NCBI GenBank assembly: GCA_024635885.1
Contig: JAGXIA010000004.1
Span: 1-10,199 of the forward strand
Direction of reading: 5' to 3'
Length of the DNA stretch: 10,199 nt
From: Helicobacteraceae bacterium
GTDB taxonomy: Bacteria > Campylobacterota > Campylobacteria > Campylobacterales > Sulfurimonadaceae
Positions within the stretch are counted from its first letter, which is position 1. The number at the start of each line of letters is the position of its first letter. The translations under genes and the position numbers were made by a program. Below are positions 1 through 6,188 of the stretch, piece after piece. Under the pieces are notes generated by a model. It searched no databases and was not told where the DNA came from. It saw only the letters and a list, made by a program, of their open reading frames with translations.

Positions 1-1389
1 ATTTTAGTCTATGAACTCGAAAAATATAAGCTTCTTTCTAATAAGTATATTAAACTTACTTCCTCTATAACATCACTTGAATTCGATGGAATTAATAATC
101 ATTTAATAGTTGCCACAGAAGACAAGGAACTGTTTTTTTATGACATATACGAAGGTGAAGAGAAGTTAAAAGAGTTGATGTTAAAGCAGCAGTATGAAAT
201 GATTCATAAGAGTGTTGCCAAAAATCCTCTTTTGGAATATACAAAAGTTTGTCAAAAAGTTGCTGTTCTTTGGGATACTGTAGTTAATAAAGCCAAAGAA
301 GCACTAGAATCAAATGATAAAAAAACAGCAATAGAATTGTTTAAAAGCTTTAAAAATATACCAGAAAAAAATACAATAATGCAAAAAATTGTTCAAGAAT
401 TTTCAGAGTATGATAAATTCTCTATGCTTGCTAAACAGGGTAAGATTCCATTGGCTTACGCCTTGGCAAATGCTCATCCAATATATAAAGAATCAAAATT
501 ATATAAAGCTTTAGAAGCAAACTGGAAAACAGCTTTTATTTTGGCTCAAAAATATTCTCTTGACCCAAAGGGGATGGACAAAGCAAAAGAAATTTTAATT
601 CCATATAGAGGAATCAGTGAAAAAACGAAATTAATTCAGGAACTATTTTTACAAGGTGATGTTTATAGAAGGTTTAAAATTTCTATTGGACAAAAAGATT
701 TCATAAATTCTTTTGAATTAATAAAATTACACCCTTTTCTAAAAGAGTTCCCTGAATACACAGCTTTAATGAACTATGCAGATACTCTTTACATAAAATC
801 ACAGAAGTTTTTAGAAGAAAATGATACACACTCTGCTATAAAAATACTACGGATATTAATGGATTTTAATGATTTTCAAGAGATTGCTAAAGGTTTAATT
901 GAAGAAGTTGAAGCTAAGCAAAAGTTTTTTAATGCAGTAAAAGATGAAGATATAGTATTGGCATATAATATTTTAGCTACTTCTGAAGACTTGCAGTCTA
1001 GTGAAGAGGGTATATTTTTACAAAAAAAGTGGAATAATGATATTGCAAAAGCAAATGCTTATGCTGTTGAAGGAAATACTCTTGGCATTAAAAATGTTTT
1101 GAGCTCTTATATGAACATTAGCTCAAAATATATGTCATTAGCAACAGTCTTTGGCTGGGCATATATGATACAATTAGAACAAGCTGTCAAACAAAAAAAA
1201 GATCAACATCTCATAGAAAATGGTATTAAAAACTATATTTTATGCTTTGGATTACAAGATCAGATAGAAAGTTTTTACAATATATTTAAAAAATATTATC
1301 CACAGAGTAAAATGATTTTAGAAGTGCAGACCAAGGGCTCTTTAAAAATGTGGAGACCATCAATGATAGTAGAATCAATCTTAGATTAG
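1..1389 (+). CDS. WD40-like beta-propeller plus helical-repeat protein, C-terminal part (5' end outside window)
   Basis: Reading frame 1 is open from the first base to the TAG at 1387-1389, so this is the last 462 residues of a gene that begins left of the window. Visible residues 1-22 look like the end of one propeller blade. Residues 23-49 follow the WD40 pattern (ITSLEF, then IVATEDKELFFYDI). From about residue 109 the protein is all-helical, with roughly seven units of 40-44 residues. Each starts with A-x-x-L, has a turn with E/K residues, then a second helix. Two units share an L-x-x-x-HP-x-x-KE core (HP at visible residues 159-160 and 244-245). No signal peptide or membrane segment is visible, but the N-terminus is missing. 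TTG 175 and ATG 178 are internal codons with no ribosome binding site. I do not recognise the family. A scaffold role is inferred only from the architecture. Confidence 0.75.
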   Translation: MLVYELEKYKLLSNKYIKLTSSITSLEFDGINNHLIVATEDKELFFYDIYEGEEKLKELMLKQQYEMIHKSVAKNPLLEYTKVCQKVAVLWDTVVNKAKEALESNDKKTAIELFKSFKNIPEKNTIMQKIVQEFSEYDKFSMLAKQGKIPLAYALANAHPIYKESKLYKALEANWKTAFILAQKYSLDPKGMDKAKEILIPYRGISEKTKLIQELFLQGDVYRRFKISIGQKDFINSFELIKLHPFLKEFPEYTALMNYADTLYIKSQKFLEENDTHSAIKILRILMDFNDFQEIAKGLIEEVEAKQKFFNAVKDEDIVLAYNILATSEDLQSSEEGIFLQKKWNNDIAKANAYAVEGNTLGIKNVLSSYMNISSKYMSLATVFGWAYMIQLEQAVKQKKDQHLIENGIKNYILCFGLQDQIESFYNIFKKYYPQSKMILEVQTKGSLKMWRPSMIVESILD

Positions 1390-1443
1390 TTTTCAACTTA
1401 CAAGTTACATCTTTCTTTAACCTGAAATATAGCTATTTTGGAC

Positions 1444-1449
1444 TATAAT
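1444..1449 (+). promoter_or_regulatory. Candidate -10 box for ilvB-ilvN-lpxD
   Basis: A perfect TATAAT lies 44 bases upstream of the ilvB ATG in the 104-bp gap after the preceding gene. No good TTGACA-like -35 is present at 16-18 bp. That is acceptable in Campylobacterota, where sigma-70 promoters rely on the -10 and upstream AT-rich tracts. The predicted transcript would start near 1456 and have a leader of about 38 bases. I see no leader peptide, T-box or riboswitch fold in it. Confidence 0.5.
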
Positions 1450-1467
1450 AATCAACTTTTTAAAAAA

Positions 1468-1481
1468 ATTATTATTATTAT
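1468..1481 (+). repeat. ATT trinucleotide run in the ilvB leader
   Basis: Four to five tandem ATT units directly follow a run of A residues (A 1462-1468) and end one base before the GGGAG ribosome binding site at 1482-1486. Short tracts of this kind can slip during replication. Here a length change would alter leader length or the accessibility of the ribosome site rather than the reading frame. The tract may simply reflect AT-rich composition. Confidence 0.6.
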
Positions 1482-1493
1482 GGGAGACTTTTG

Positions 1494-3191
1494 ATGCAAA
1501 TTACTGGCGCACAAATGGTCATTGAAGCCTTTATTGCCGAGGGTGTAGACACTGTATTTGGCTACCCTGGTGGGGCAATTATGAACGTATATGATGCAAT
1601 ATATAAACAAAATAGTTTTGCTCATATTTTAAATCGCCATGAGCAAGCTTCCATCCATGCTGCTGAGGGTTATGCTAAAGCTAGCGGTAAAGTTGGTGTT
1701 GCAATGATTACCAGTGGTCCTGGTTTTACAAATGCTGTGACTGGTTTAGCTGATGCATATATGGACTCTGTTCCTTTAGTTGTTGTCTCGGGTCAGGTTC
1801 CTATGAGTCTTATTGGGACTGACGGTTTCCAAGAGATAGATGCAGTTGGGATTAGTCGTCCATGTACCAAACACAATTACCTTGTAACAGATGCTGCTGA
1901 TTTACCTCGTGTACTTAAAGAGGCTTTTTATATAGCGCGTAGTGGACGTCCAGGTCCGGTGCATGTTGATATTCCAAAAGATGTTACAGCACAGATTGCT
2001 GAGTTTGATTATGATGTTGAACTTGACTTAGAGACTTATAAGCCTCACACAAAAGGTAATCCTCGTCAGATTAAAAAAGCGATGGAAGCTATAGCTAAAG
2101 CTAAAAGACCACTTTTTTATCTTGGTGGCGGTATTATTAATGCTAAAGCGACTTATGAAGTTAGAGACTTAATTCATAAAACAGGTATTCCTGCAGTTGA
2201 GACATTGATGGCCCGCGGTGTTTTATCATTCGATGATGACTTACTTATCTCTATGCTTGGAATGCATGGTTCTTATGCTGCAAATATGGCTATGAGTGAA
2301 ACAGATTTAGTTATAGGTCTTGGAGTTAGATTCGATGACCGTGTAACAGGTAAACTTTCTGAATTTGCTAAAAATGCAGATGTTATTCATGTTGATATTG
2401 ATCCAGCCAGTATTTCTAAACTTGTAAATGCTGATTTTCCAATTGTTGGTGATGTTAAAAATGTTGTAAATGAAATGTTAGAACAATGTGAGTATGTTAA
2501 TCCGGATAATTATGAGTCTTGGAGAGAAACTATTTCTAATTTTGATGAGTTACACCCTTTAACTTTTCATGAAGACACGGATAGATTGAAACCTCAGTGG
2601 GTTGTAAAGCGTGTTGGTGAACTTCTTGGCGATTCTGCTAACATCTCTACGGATGTTGGACAACATCAAATGTGGGCAGCACAATTTTACCCTTTTACTC
2701 GTCCAAACCAGTGGATAACTTCTGGCGGACTTGGCACTATGGGCTTTGGTTTTCCAGCTGCTATAGGCGTTAAAGCTGCGTGTCCAGAGAAGGTAAGCAT
2801 TAACTTTACGGGTGATGGCTCAATCCTTATGAATGTTCAAGAGTTGATGACAGCGGTTGAGAAAAAAATTCCTGTTATTAATATTATTCTAAACAACAAC
2901 TTCCTAGGTATGGTTCGTCAGTGGCAAACACTGTTTTATGACAAACGTCATAGTGAGACAGACTTATCTGTACAGCCTGACTTCGTTAAGCTTTCAGAAG
3001 CTTTTGGTGGAATAGGTTACAGAGTTACAACCAAAGAAGAGTTTGACTTTGCACTTAAAGATGCAGTTGAGAAAAATATTGTTGCATTTATAGAAGTAAT
3101 TGTTGAGAGATTTGAGAATGTTATGCCGATGGTTCCATCTGGCGGTAGTTTATTTAACATGATGTTATTAGAGAAAAAGGAGACAAAATAA
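1494..3191 (+). CDS. ilvB: Acetohydroxyacid (acetolactate) synthase, large catalytic subunit
   Basis: This thiamine-diphosphate enzyme condenses pyruvate with pyruvate or 2-oxobutyrate, the first common step to valine, leucine and isoleucine, in the cytoplasm. The 565-residue product has normal family length. Visible hallmarks are the N-terminal pyrimidine-binding domain with catalytic Glu50 (LNRHEQAS), the QVP and GTDGFQE segments around 101-114, a central FAD-type domain with FDDRVTGK (280-287), and the C-terminal ThDP/Mg motif from GDGS (440) to NN (467-468). Trp477 (MVRQWQ) matches the conserved Trp lining the inhibitor-sensitive channel. I chose ATG 1494 because GGGAG at 1482-1486 is 7 bases away. 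The TTG directly before it (1491) is a poorer start. The stop overlaps the ilvN start, implying translational coupling. The symbol ilvI would serve equally well. Identification is secure. Confidence 0.97.
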   Translation: MQITGAQMVIEAFIAEGVDTVFGYPGGAIMNVYDAIYKQNSFAHILNRHEQASIHAAEGYAKASGKVGVAMITSGPGFTNAVTGLADAYMDSVPLVVVSGQVPMSLIGTDGFQEIDAVGISRPCTKHNYLVTDAADLPRVLKEAFYIARSGRPGPVHVDIPKDVTAQIAEFDYDVELDLETYKPHTKGNPRQIKKAMEAIAKAKRPLFYLGGGIINAKATYEVRDLIHKTGIPAVETLMARGVLSFDDDLLISMLGMHGSYAANMAMSETDLVIGLGVRFDDRVTGKLSEFAKNADVIHVDIDPASISKLVNADFPIVGDVKNVVNEMLEQCEYVNPDNYESWRETISNFDELHPLTFHEDTDRLKPQWVVKRVGELLGDSANISTDVGQHQMWAAQFYPFTRPNQWITSGGLGTMGFGFPAAIGVKAACPEKVSINFTGDGSILMNVQELMTAVEKKIPVINIILNNNFLGMVRQWQTLFYDKRHSETDLSVQPDFVKLSEAFGGIGYRVTTKEEFDFALKDAVEKNIVAFIEVIVERFENVMPMVPSGGSLFNMMLLEKKETK

Positions 3192-3667
3192 TGACTGAAA
3201 ATAGTGAAAGAAGAGTTGTTTCAGTTATTGTTGTTAATGAAGCGAGTGTTTTGTCTCGTATAACGAACCTTTTCTCTGGACGTGGTTACAACATCACATC
3301 TTTAACTGTTGCTCCGATTCCTGAGAGTAAGTATTCAAGACTTACAATCGTAACGTCTGGCTCAGTTCGTGTTATTGAGCAGATTACAAAACAACTGCAT
3401 AAACTTATCCCGGTTCTTAGAGTTTATGAACATGCTGATTTGGTTGAAAAAGAGATGGCAATGGTGAAGTTTCCAATAACTGAAAACCTTAGCGATATAA
3501 ACACTCTTTGTGAAGCTTATAACGGTAAGATTGTTAATGTTGGAGATAATGTAGTTATTGCCATGGTTACAGACGAGCCAAAAAGAATTGACAATTTCTT
3601 AGCTGTTATTAAAAGATACAACCCAAAAGAGATTGTAAGAAGCGGTGCTGTTGCACTTGAGAGATAG
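3191..3667 (+). CDS. ilvN: Acetohydroxyacid synthase, small regulatory subunit
   Basis: This regulatory partner of IlvB stimulates catalysis and, in characterised enzymes, confers feedback inhibition by valine. The 158-residue product has the usual layout: an N-terminal ACT domain (about residues 8-82, with VLSRITNLFSGRGYNITSL and TVAPIP) and a C-terminal small-subunit domain (about 84-158). The ATG shares one base with the ilvB stop (TAATG), and AAGGAG at 3177-3182 lies inside the end of ilvB, so the two subunits are probably translationally coupled. One oddity is that the valine-binding loop, NE-x-G in many homologues, reads NEAS here, placing Ser19 where Escherichia coli IlvH has Gly14. 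The loop asparagine (Asn16) and Asn34 of GRGYN are present. No ilvC follows. The synonym ilvH is also used. Confidence 0.95.
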   Translation: MTENSERRVVSVIVVNEASVLSRITNLFSGRGYNITSLTVAPIPESKYSRLTIVTSGSVRVIEQITKQLHKLIPVLRVYEHADLVEKEMAMVKFPITENLSDINTLCEAYNGKIVNVGDNVVIAMVTDEPKRIDNFLAVIKRYNPKEIVRSGAVALER

Positions 3668-3671
3668 TCAC

Positions 3672-4622
3672 ATGACTTTAAGCAGCATAGCTAAAATTTT
3701 AGAAACAGAATTTAGTTATAATGATATAGAAATCACTGGAATGAATGCTCTAAAAGATGCGACTTCCTCTGAAGTCTCTTTTGTAGCGAACTCAAAATAT
3801 ATAAAAGATATTCAAGGCACTAAAGCAGCAGCTGTAATAGTGCCAGCATCTTTAGTTGAATATGTTCCAGCTGGTTGTGCAGCTTTGGTTGTTGAAAATT
3901 CTTATTGGTCAATGGCTACTCTCTCACAAGCTTTTGCTCCTGTTATAGAGAATGATGCATTGCCAATTGCCGAAATAGGTGAGGGGAGTAAAATCTCTTC
4001 TAAAGCCGAAATTGCTAATGGCGCGAAAATTGGAAAGAACTGTACTATTCTTGCTCATGTTTATATTGGTGCAGAAGCAGTTATAGGTGATAATACTATT
4101 ATTTATCCTAGTGTAACAGTTTACAGAGACTGTAAGATAGGCAGTGATTGTATTATTCATGCTAACACAGTTATCGGTGCAGATGGTTTTGGTTTTGCTA
4201 CAAATAATTTAGGCGAACATAAAAAGATTTACCAAAACGGAAATGTTGTCATTGAAGATGACGTTGAAATTGGTTCTAATGTAAGTATTGACAGAGCTGT
4301 ATTTGGAACAACGCTTATTAAAAAAGGTGTTCGCATAGACAACCTTGTTCAGATCGGGCATAATTGTGAAATTGGTGAATATTCAGTTTTCGTAGCTCAA
4401 TCAGGAAGCGCAGGTTCTACAAAGCTTGGACGTAATGTTGTAGTTGGCGGACAATCTGCATTTGCAGGACACTTAGAAATTGCACCATTTTCTACATTTG
4501 CTGCAAGAAGCGGTGTAACGAATAATATCAAAGAAAGTGGCAAGACTTATGGTGGTTTTCCACTGCTTGAGCAAAGAACATGGCTTAAGCTTCAGGTAAA
4601 AATAGCTAGACTATTGAAATAA
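3672..4622 (+). CDS. lpxD: UDP-3-O-acylglucosamine N-acyltransferase
   Basis: LpxD transfers a hydroxyacyl chain from acyl carrier protein to the 2-amino group of UDP-3-O-acylglucosamine, the third step of lipid A synthesis, so the host is Gram-negative with lipopolysaccharide or lipooligosaccharide. The 316-residue product has the LpxD-specific N-terminal domain (about 1-95) and then a left-handed beta-helix of hexapeptide repeats (about 100-290: IGEGSKI, IGKNCTI, IGDNTII). GADGFGFA and IDRA are typical LpxD motifs. His230 in VQIGHNCEIG aligns with the catalytic histidine of the family (His239 in Escherichia coli). I start at ATG 3672, which gives the expected N-terminus (MTLSSIAKIL) and has GAGAGA at 3659-3664. 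An in-frame GTG at 3645 lies inside ilvN and adds no conserved sequence. The 4-bp gap to ilvN indicates one transcript. Confidence 0.96.
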   Translation: MTLSSIAKILETEFSYNDIEITGMNALKDATSSEVSFVANSKYIKDIQGTKAAAVIVPASLVEYVPAGCAALVVENSYWSMATLSQAFAPVIENDALPIAEIGEGSKISSKAEIANGAKIGKNCTILAHVYIGAEAVIGDNTIIYPSVTVYRDCKIGSDCIIHANTVIGADGFGFATNNLGEHKKIYQNGNVVIEDDVEIGSNVSIDRAVFGTTLIKKGVRIDNLVQIGHNCEIGEYSVFVAQSGSAGSTKLGRNVVVGGQSAFAGHLEIAPFSTFAARSGVTNNIKESGKTYGGFPLLEQRTWLKLQVKIARLLK

Positions 4623-4644
4623 AGTATTTTAATAGTCATTTTAT
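4609..4644 (+). terminator. AT-rich stem-loop at the lpxD stop, probable weak terminator
   Basis: Bases 4609-4621 pair with 4625-4637 in an uninterrupted 13-bp stem (one G-U pair, 4616 with 4630) closed by an AAG loop. It is followed by ATTTTAT. The left arm covers the last lpxD codons and stop. The stem has only two or three GC pairs, so termination may be partial. An mRNA-end stabiliser is the alternative. It separates lpxD from the small gene at 4668. Confidence 0.55.
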
Positions 4645-4667
4645 GAAACAAAACTAAGGAGTTTTAT

Positions 4668-4871
4668 ATGTCAAAAGTAATTAATTTAAGTGGAACAAAA
4701 AAAGGTGTTATTTCGGTAACTAAAATAGAAAAGCCATATGGTGAAGATAGTGCTACAGTGGCAAGTATCGGTATATCTTTAACTGGTAACTCAGAAGAAC
4801 CAGCATGGAAAGTACATATTCCAATGACTAATCTTGACGAGGTTATTGAAGCTTTAACAGCTTTAAAATAA
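4668..4871 (+). CDS. Small protein of unknown function (67 residues)
   Basis: The ATG is preceded by TAAGGAG (4655-4661) at 6 bases, the strongest ribosome binding site on this strand, which supports real translation. The soluble product has a lysine-rich N-terminal stretch, alternating hydrophobic segments suggesting beta strands (VISVTKI, TVASIGISL, AWKVHIPM) and a C-terminal helix (LDEVIEALTALK). It has no cysteine, signal peptide or membrane segment. The strand-rich body followed by one helix loosely recalls small nucleic-acid-binding folds such as PC4/YdbC, but I see no diagnostic motif and make no functional call. It lies behind the hairpin at the lpxD end, so it is expressed by read-through or from a promoter I could not identify. 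It converges with aspB across a GC-rich inverted repeat. Confidence 0.8.
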   Translation: MSKVINLSGTKKGVISVTKIEKPYGEDSATVASIGISLTGNSEEPAWKVHIPMTNLDEVIEALTALK

Positions 4872-4886
4872 TTTTTACATAGTTCT

Positions 4887-4939
4887 CACATGCGCTGTGA
4901 GCACCGCGAGGAAGTACTCCTGGGGTGCCGTGGCATGTG
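4887..4939. repeat. GC-rich imperfect inverted repeat between convergent genes
   Basis: In this 53-bp element the outer arms CACATGC (4887-4893) and GCATGTG (4933-4939) pair perfectly. Inside them GCACC (4901-4905) pairs with GGTGC (4924-4928), and AGGA (4909-4912) with TCCT (4918-4921) around an AGTAC loop. By my count 34 of 53 bases are G or C (64%), far above the flanks. Neither strand has a T-run after the stem, so it is not a classical intrinsic terminator, although its place between converging genes fits a bidirectional stop. It could instead be a REP-like dispersed repeat or a structured RNA. It fills most of the 75-bp gap. Confidence 0.7.
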
Positions 4940-4946
4940 GAAAATA

Positions 4947-6116
4947 TTAAGCCTTAAGCTCTTTTACAAACTCTGCAATTCTTGCAATACCGGTTCTTAT
5001 AGTATCAATATCAGTCGCAAAACTAAGTCTAAAGTAACCTTCACTTCCAAAAGCAACACCTGGAACTACAGCTACAAGTTTTTTATCTAAAAGATTTTTA
5101 GCAAATGTCAGTGAGTCATTGCTTACTTCTTTTATATTTACAAATAAGTAAAATGCGCCATCAGGCTTAGTAACACTTAATCCATCAATTTCATTTATAA
5201 GTACTACAGCTTCATCACGACGCTCTATAAATGCTTTTTTCATCATTTCTATATCAGCATCAGCACTACCGTCAAGACCTGGAATAGCTGCCATTTGAGT
5301 AATTGAATTAATATTTGAAGTGCTCTGAGACTGAAGTTTTTTAGTAGCTTTGATAAGCTCAGTATCAGCTGCTGCCATATAACCAAATCTCCAACCAGTC
5401 ATAGCTACAGACTTACTGAGACCATTGATAGTTACTGTTCTTTTATACATATCTTCACTTACAGCTGCTGCAGAAGTAAAAATACCATCGTATGTAAGTT
5501 TCTCATACATCTCATCAGATGCTACAATAATATCAGTTCCTTCTAGGACTTTGCCAAGTGCTATAAGTTCTTCTTTAGAATAAATACAACCCGTAGGATT
5601 TGATGGAGATGTAAGTACAAGCATTCTTGTCTTTGGAGTGATAGCTGCTTTTAGTTGTTCGGGAGTTATTTTAAAACCGTCTACATCATGTGTCTCAATC
5701 TCAACAACTTTACCACCACAGTATTTTACTAACTCAGGGTATGTTACCCAATAGGGAGCAGGGATAATAACTTCAGCACCATGTTGAATAGTTGCTGCAA
5801 AGAGATTAAACAAAGAGTGTTTAGCGCCATTGTTTGCAATAATCTGGTTTGGAGCATAAGTCAGCCCGTTATCTCTTTTTAGCTTAGTTGCGATAGCCTC
5901 TCTTAAGGGCAGAATTCCATCAACTGCAGTATATTTTGAAAAGTTATTATTGATTGCAGCAATAGCTGCATCTTTTATAACCTGTGGTGTTCCAAAGTCA
6001 GGTTCACCCGCAGAAAAACTAAGGATATCTTTGCCCTCAGCTTTTAATTCTTGCGCGAGTGTAGTAATCGCGATAGTAATTGATTCAGATAGTGTGTTAA
6101 TGCGGTCTGTTAGCAT
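4947..6116 (-). CDS. aspB: Aspartate aminotransferase-type class I aminotransferase
   Basis: This PLP-dependent transaminase most likely interconverts aspartate and 2-oxoglutarate with oxaloacetate and glutamate in the cytoplasm. The 389-residue product has normal length for subgroup Ib. Visible features are SAGEPDFGTP (35-44), the substrate-site segment APYWVTYPE (120-128), SPSNPTG with Asn173, SDEMYE with Asp201 and Tyr204, PLP-binding Lys235 in NGLSKSVAMTGWRFGY, and Arg363 in YFRLSFA for the substrate carboxylate. I start at ATG 6116: GGAGG at 6122-6126 sits 5 bases upstream, and an in-frame TTG at 6128 overlaps that site and cannot be the start. The gene lies downstream of cysE and is probably also served by its own promoter. 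Related subgroup Ib enzymes accept prephenate or aromatic substrates, so substrate range is inferred, while the family is certain. Confidence 0.92.
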   Translation of the reverse strand: MLTDRINTLSESITIAITTLAQELKAEGKDILSFSAGEPDFGTPQVIKDAAIAAINNNFSKYTAVDGILPLREAIATKLKRDNGLTYAPNQIIANNGAKHSLFNLFAATIQHGAEVIIPAPYWVTYPELVKYCGGKVVEIETHDVDGFKITPEQLKAAITPKTRMLVLTSPSNPTGCIYSKEELIALGKVLEGTDIIVASDEMYEKLTYDGIFTSAAAVSEDMYKRTVTINGLSKSVAMTGWRFGYMAAADTELIKATKKLQSQSTSNINSITQMAAIPGLDGSADADIEMMKKAFIERRDEAVVLINEIDGLSVTKPDGAFYLFVNIKEVSNDSLTFAKNLLDKKLVAVVPGVAFGSEGYFRLSFATDIDTIRTGIARIAEFVKELKA

Positions 6117-6121
6117 TGAAA

Positions 6122-6126
6122 CCTCC
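6122..6126 (-). promoter_or_regulatory. Ribosome binding site that fixes the aspB start
   Basis: GGAGG reads on the minus strand 5 bases before ATG 6116-6114. Because it overlaps the alternative TTG start at 6128-6126, it decides in favour of the shorter 389-residue product. Confidence 0.8.
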
Positions 6127-6143
6127 AATAAAATATTATATAT

Positions 6144-6149
6144 ATTATA
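6144..6149 (-). promoter_or_regulatory. Candidate -10 box for aspB
   Basis: A perfect TATAAT on the minus strand lies about 27 bases upstream of the aspB ATG and immediately downstream of the 22-bp AT palindrome. No TTGACA-like -35 is present; the upstream region is purely AT-rich, as in many Campylobacterota promoters. In such AT-rich DNA a chance match is quite possible. Confidence 0.4.
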
Positions 6150-6150
6150 C

Positions 6151-6172
6151 TTAAATAATATATATTATTTAA
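6151..6172. repeat. Perfect 22-bp AT palindrome between cysE and aspB
   Basis: The sequence is self-complementary over all 22 bases (half-site TTAAATAATAT) and contains only A and T. It lies just upstream of the candidate aspB -10 box, where a -35 or operator would be, and 17 bases after the cysE stop. It could bind a dimeric regulator, form the hairpin that ends cysE transcripts, or be a chance product of base composition. Confidence 0.55.
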
Positions 6173-6188
6173 TAAAATAGGGGCTTAT

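Noticed and set aside
1395..1406. Possible small hairpin (AACTT/AAGTT) after the first gene as a terminator
   Set aside because: The arms leave only two loop bases, so at most four pairs can form, and the following T-rich stretch is interrupted. Too weak to call.
1491..1493. TTG as the ilvB start
   Set aside because: The adjacent ATG at 1494 has better codon and ribosome-site spacing.
3645..3671. GTG 3645 as the lpxD start
   Set aside because: It would overlap ilvN by 23 bases and add nine residues not typical of LpxD; ATG 3672 gives the family N-terminus.
3924..4160. Minus-strand reading frame of 78 codons
   Set aside because: It lies wholly opposite lpxD, its product resembles no protein, and no ribosome site is present.
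4887..4939. Signal recognition particle RNA or another known small RNA
   Set aside because: The size and GC content are suggestive, but the conserved SRP apical loop and other known motifs are absent.
4890..5090. Plus-strand 66-codon reading frame beginning inside the GC-rich palindrome
   Set aside because: Most of it is antisense to the aspB 3' end, no ribosome site precedes it, and its start is just the palindrome read as codons. Worth remembering only if the palindrome proves to be a dispersed repeat that creates false small genes.
5950..6180. Plus-strand reading frame of 76 codons
   Set aside because: Antisense to the aspB 5' end and the AT-rich gap; no ribosome site and a low-complexity end.
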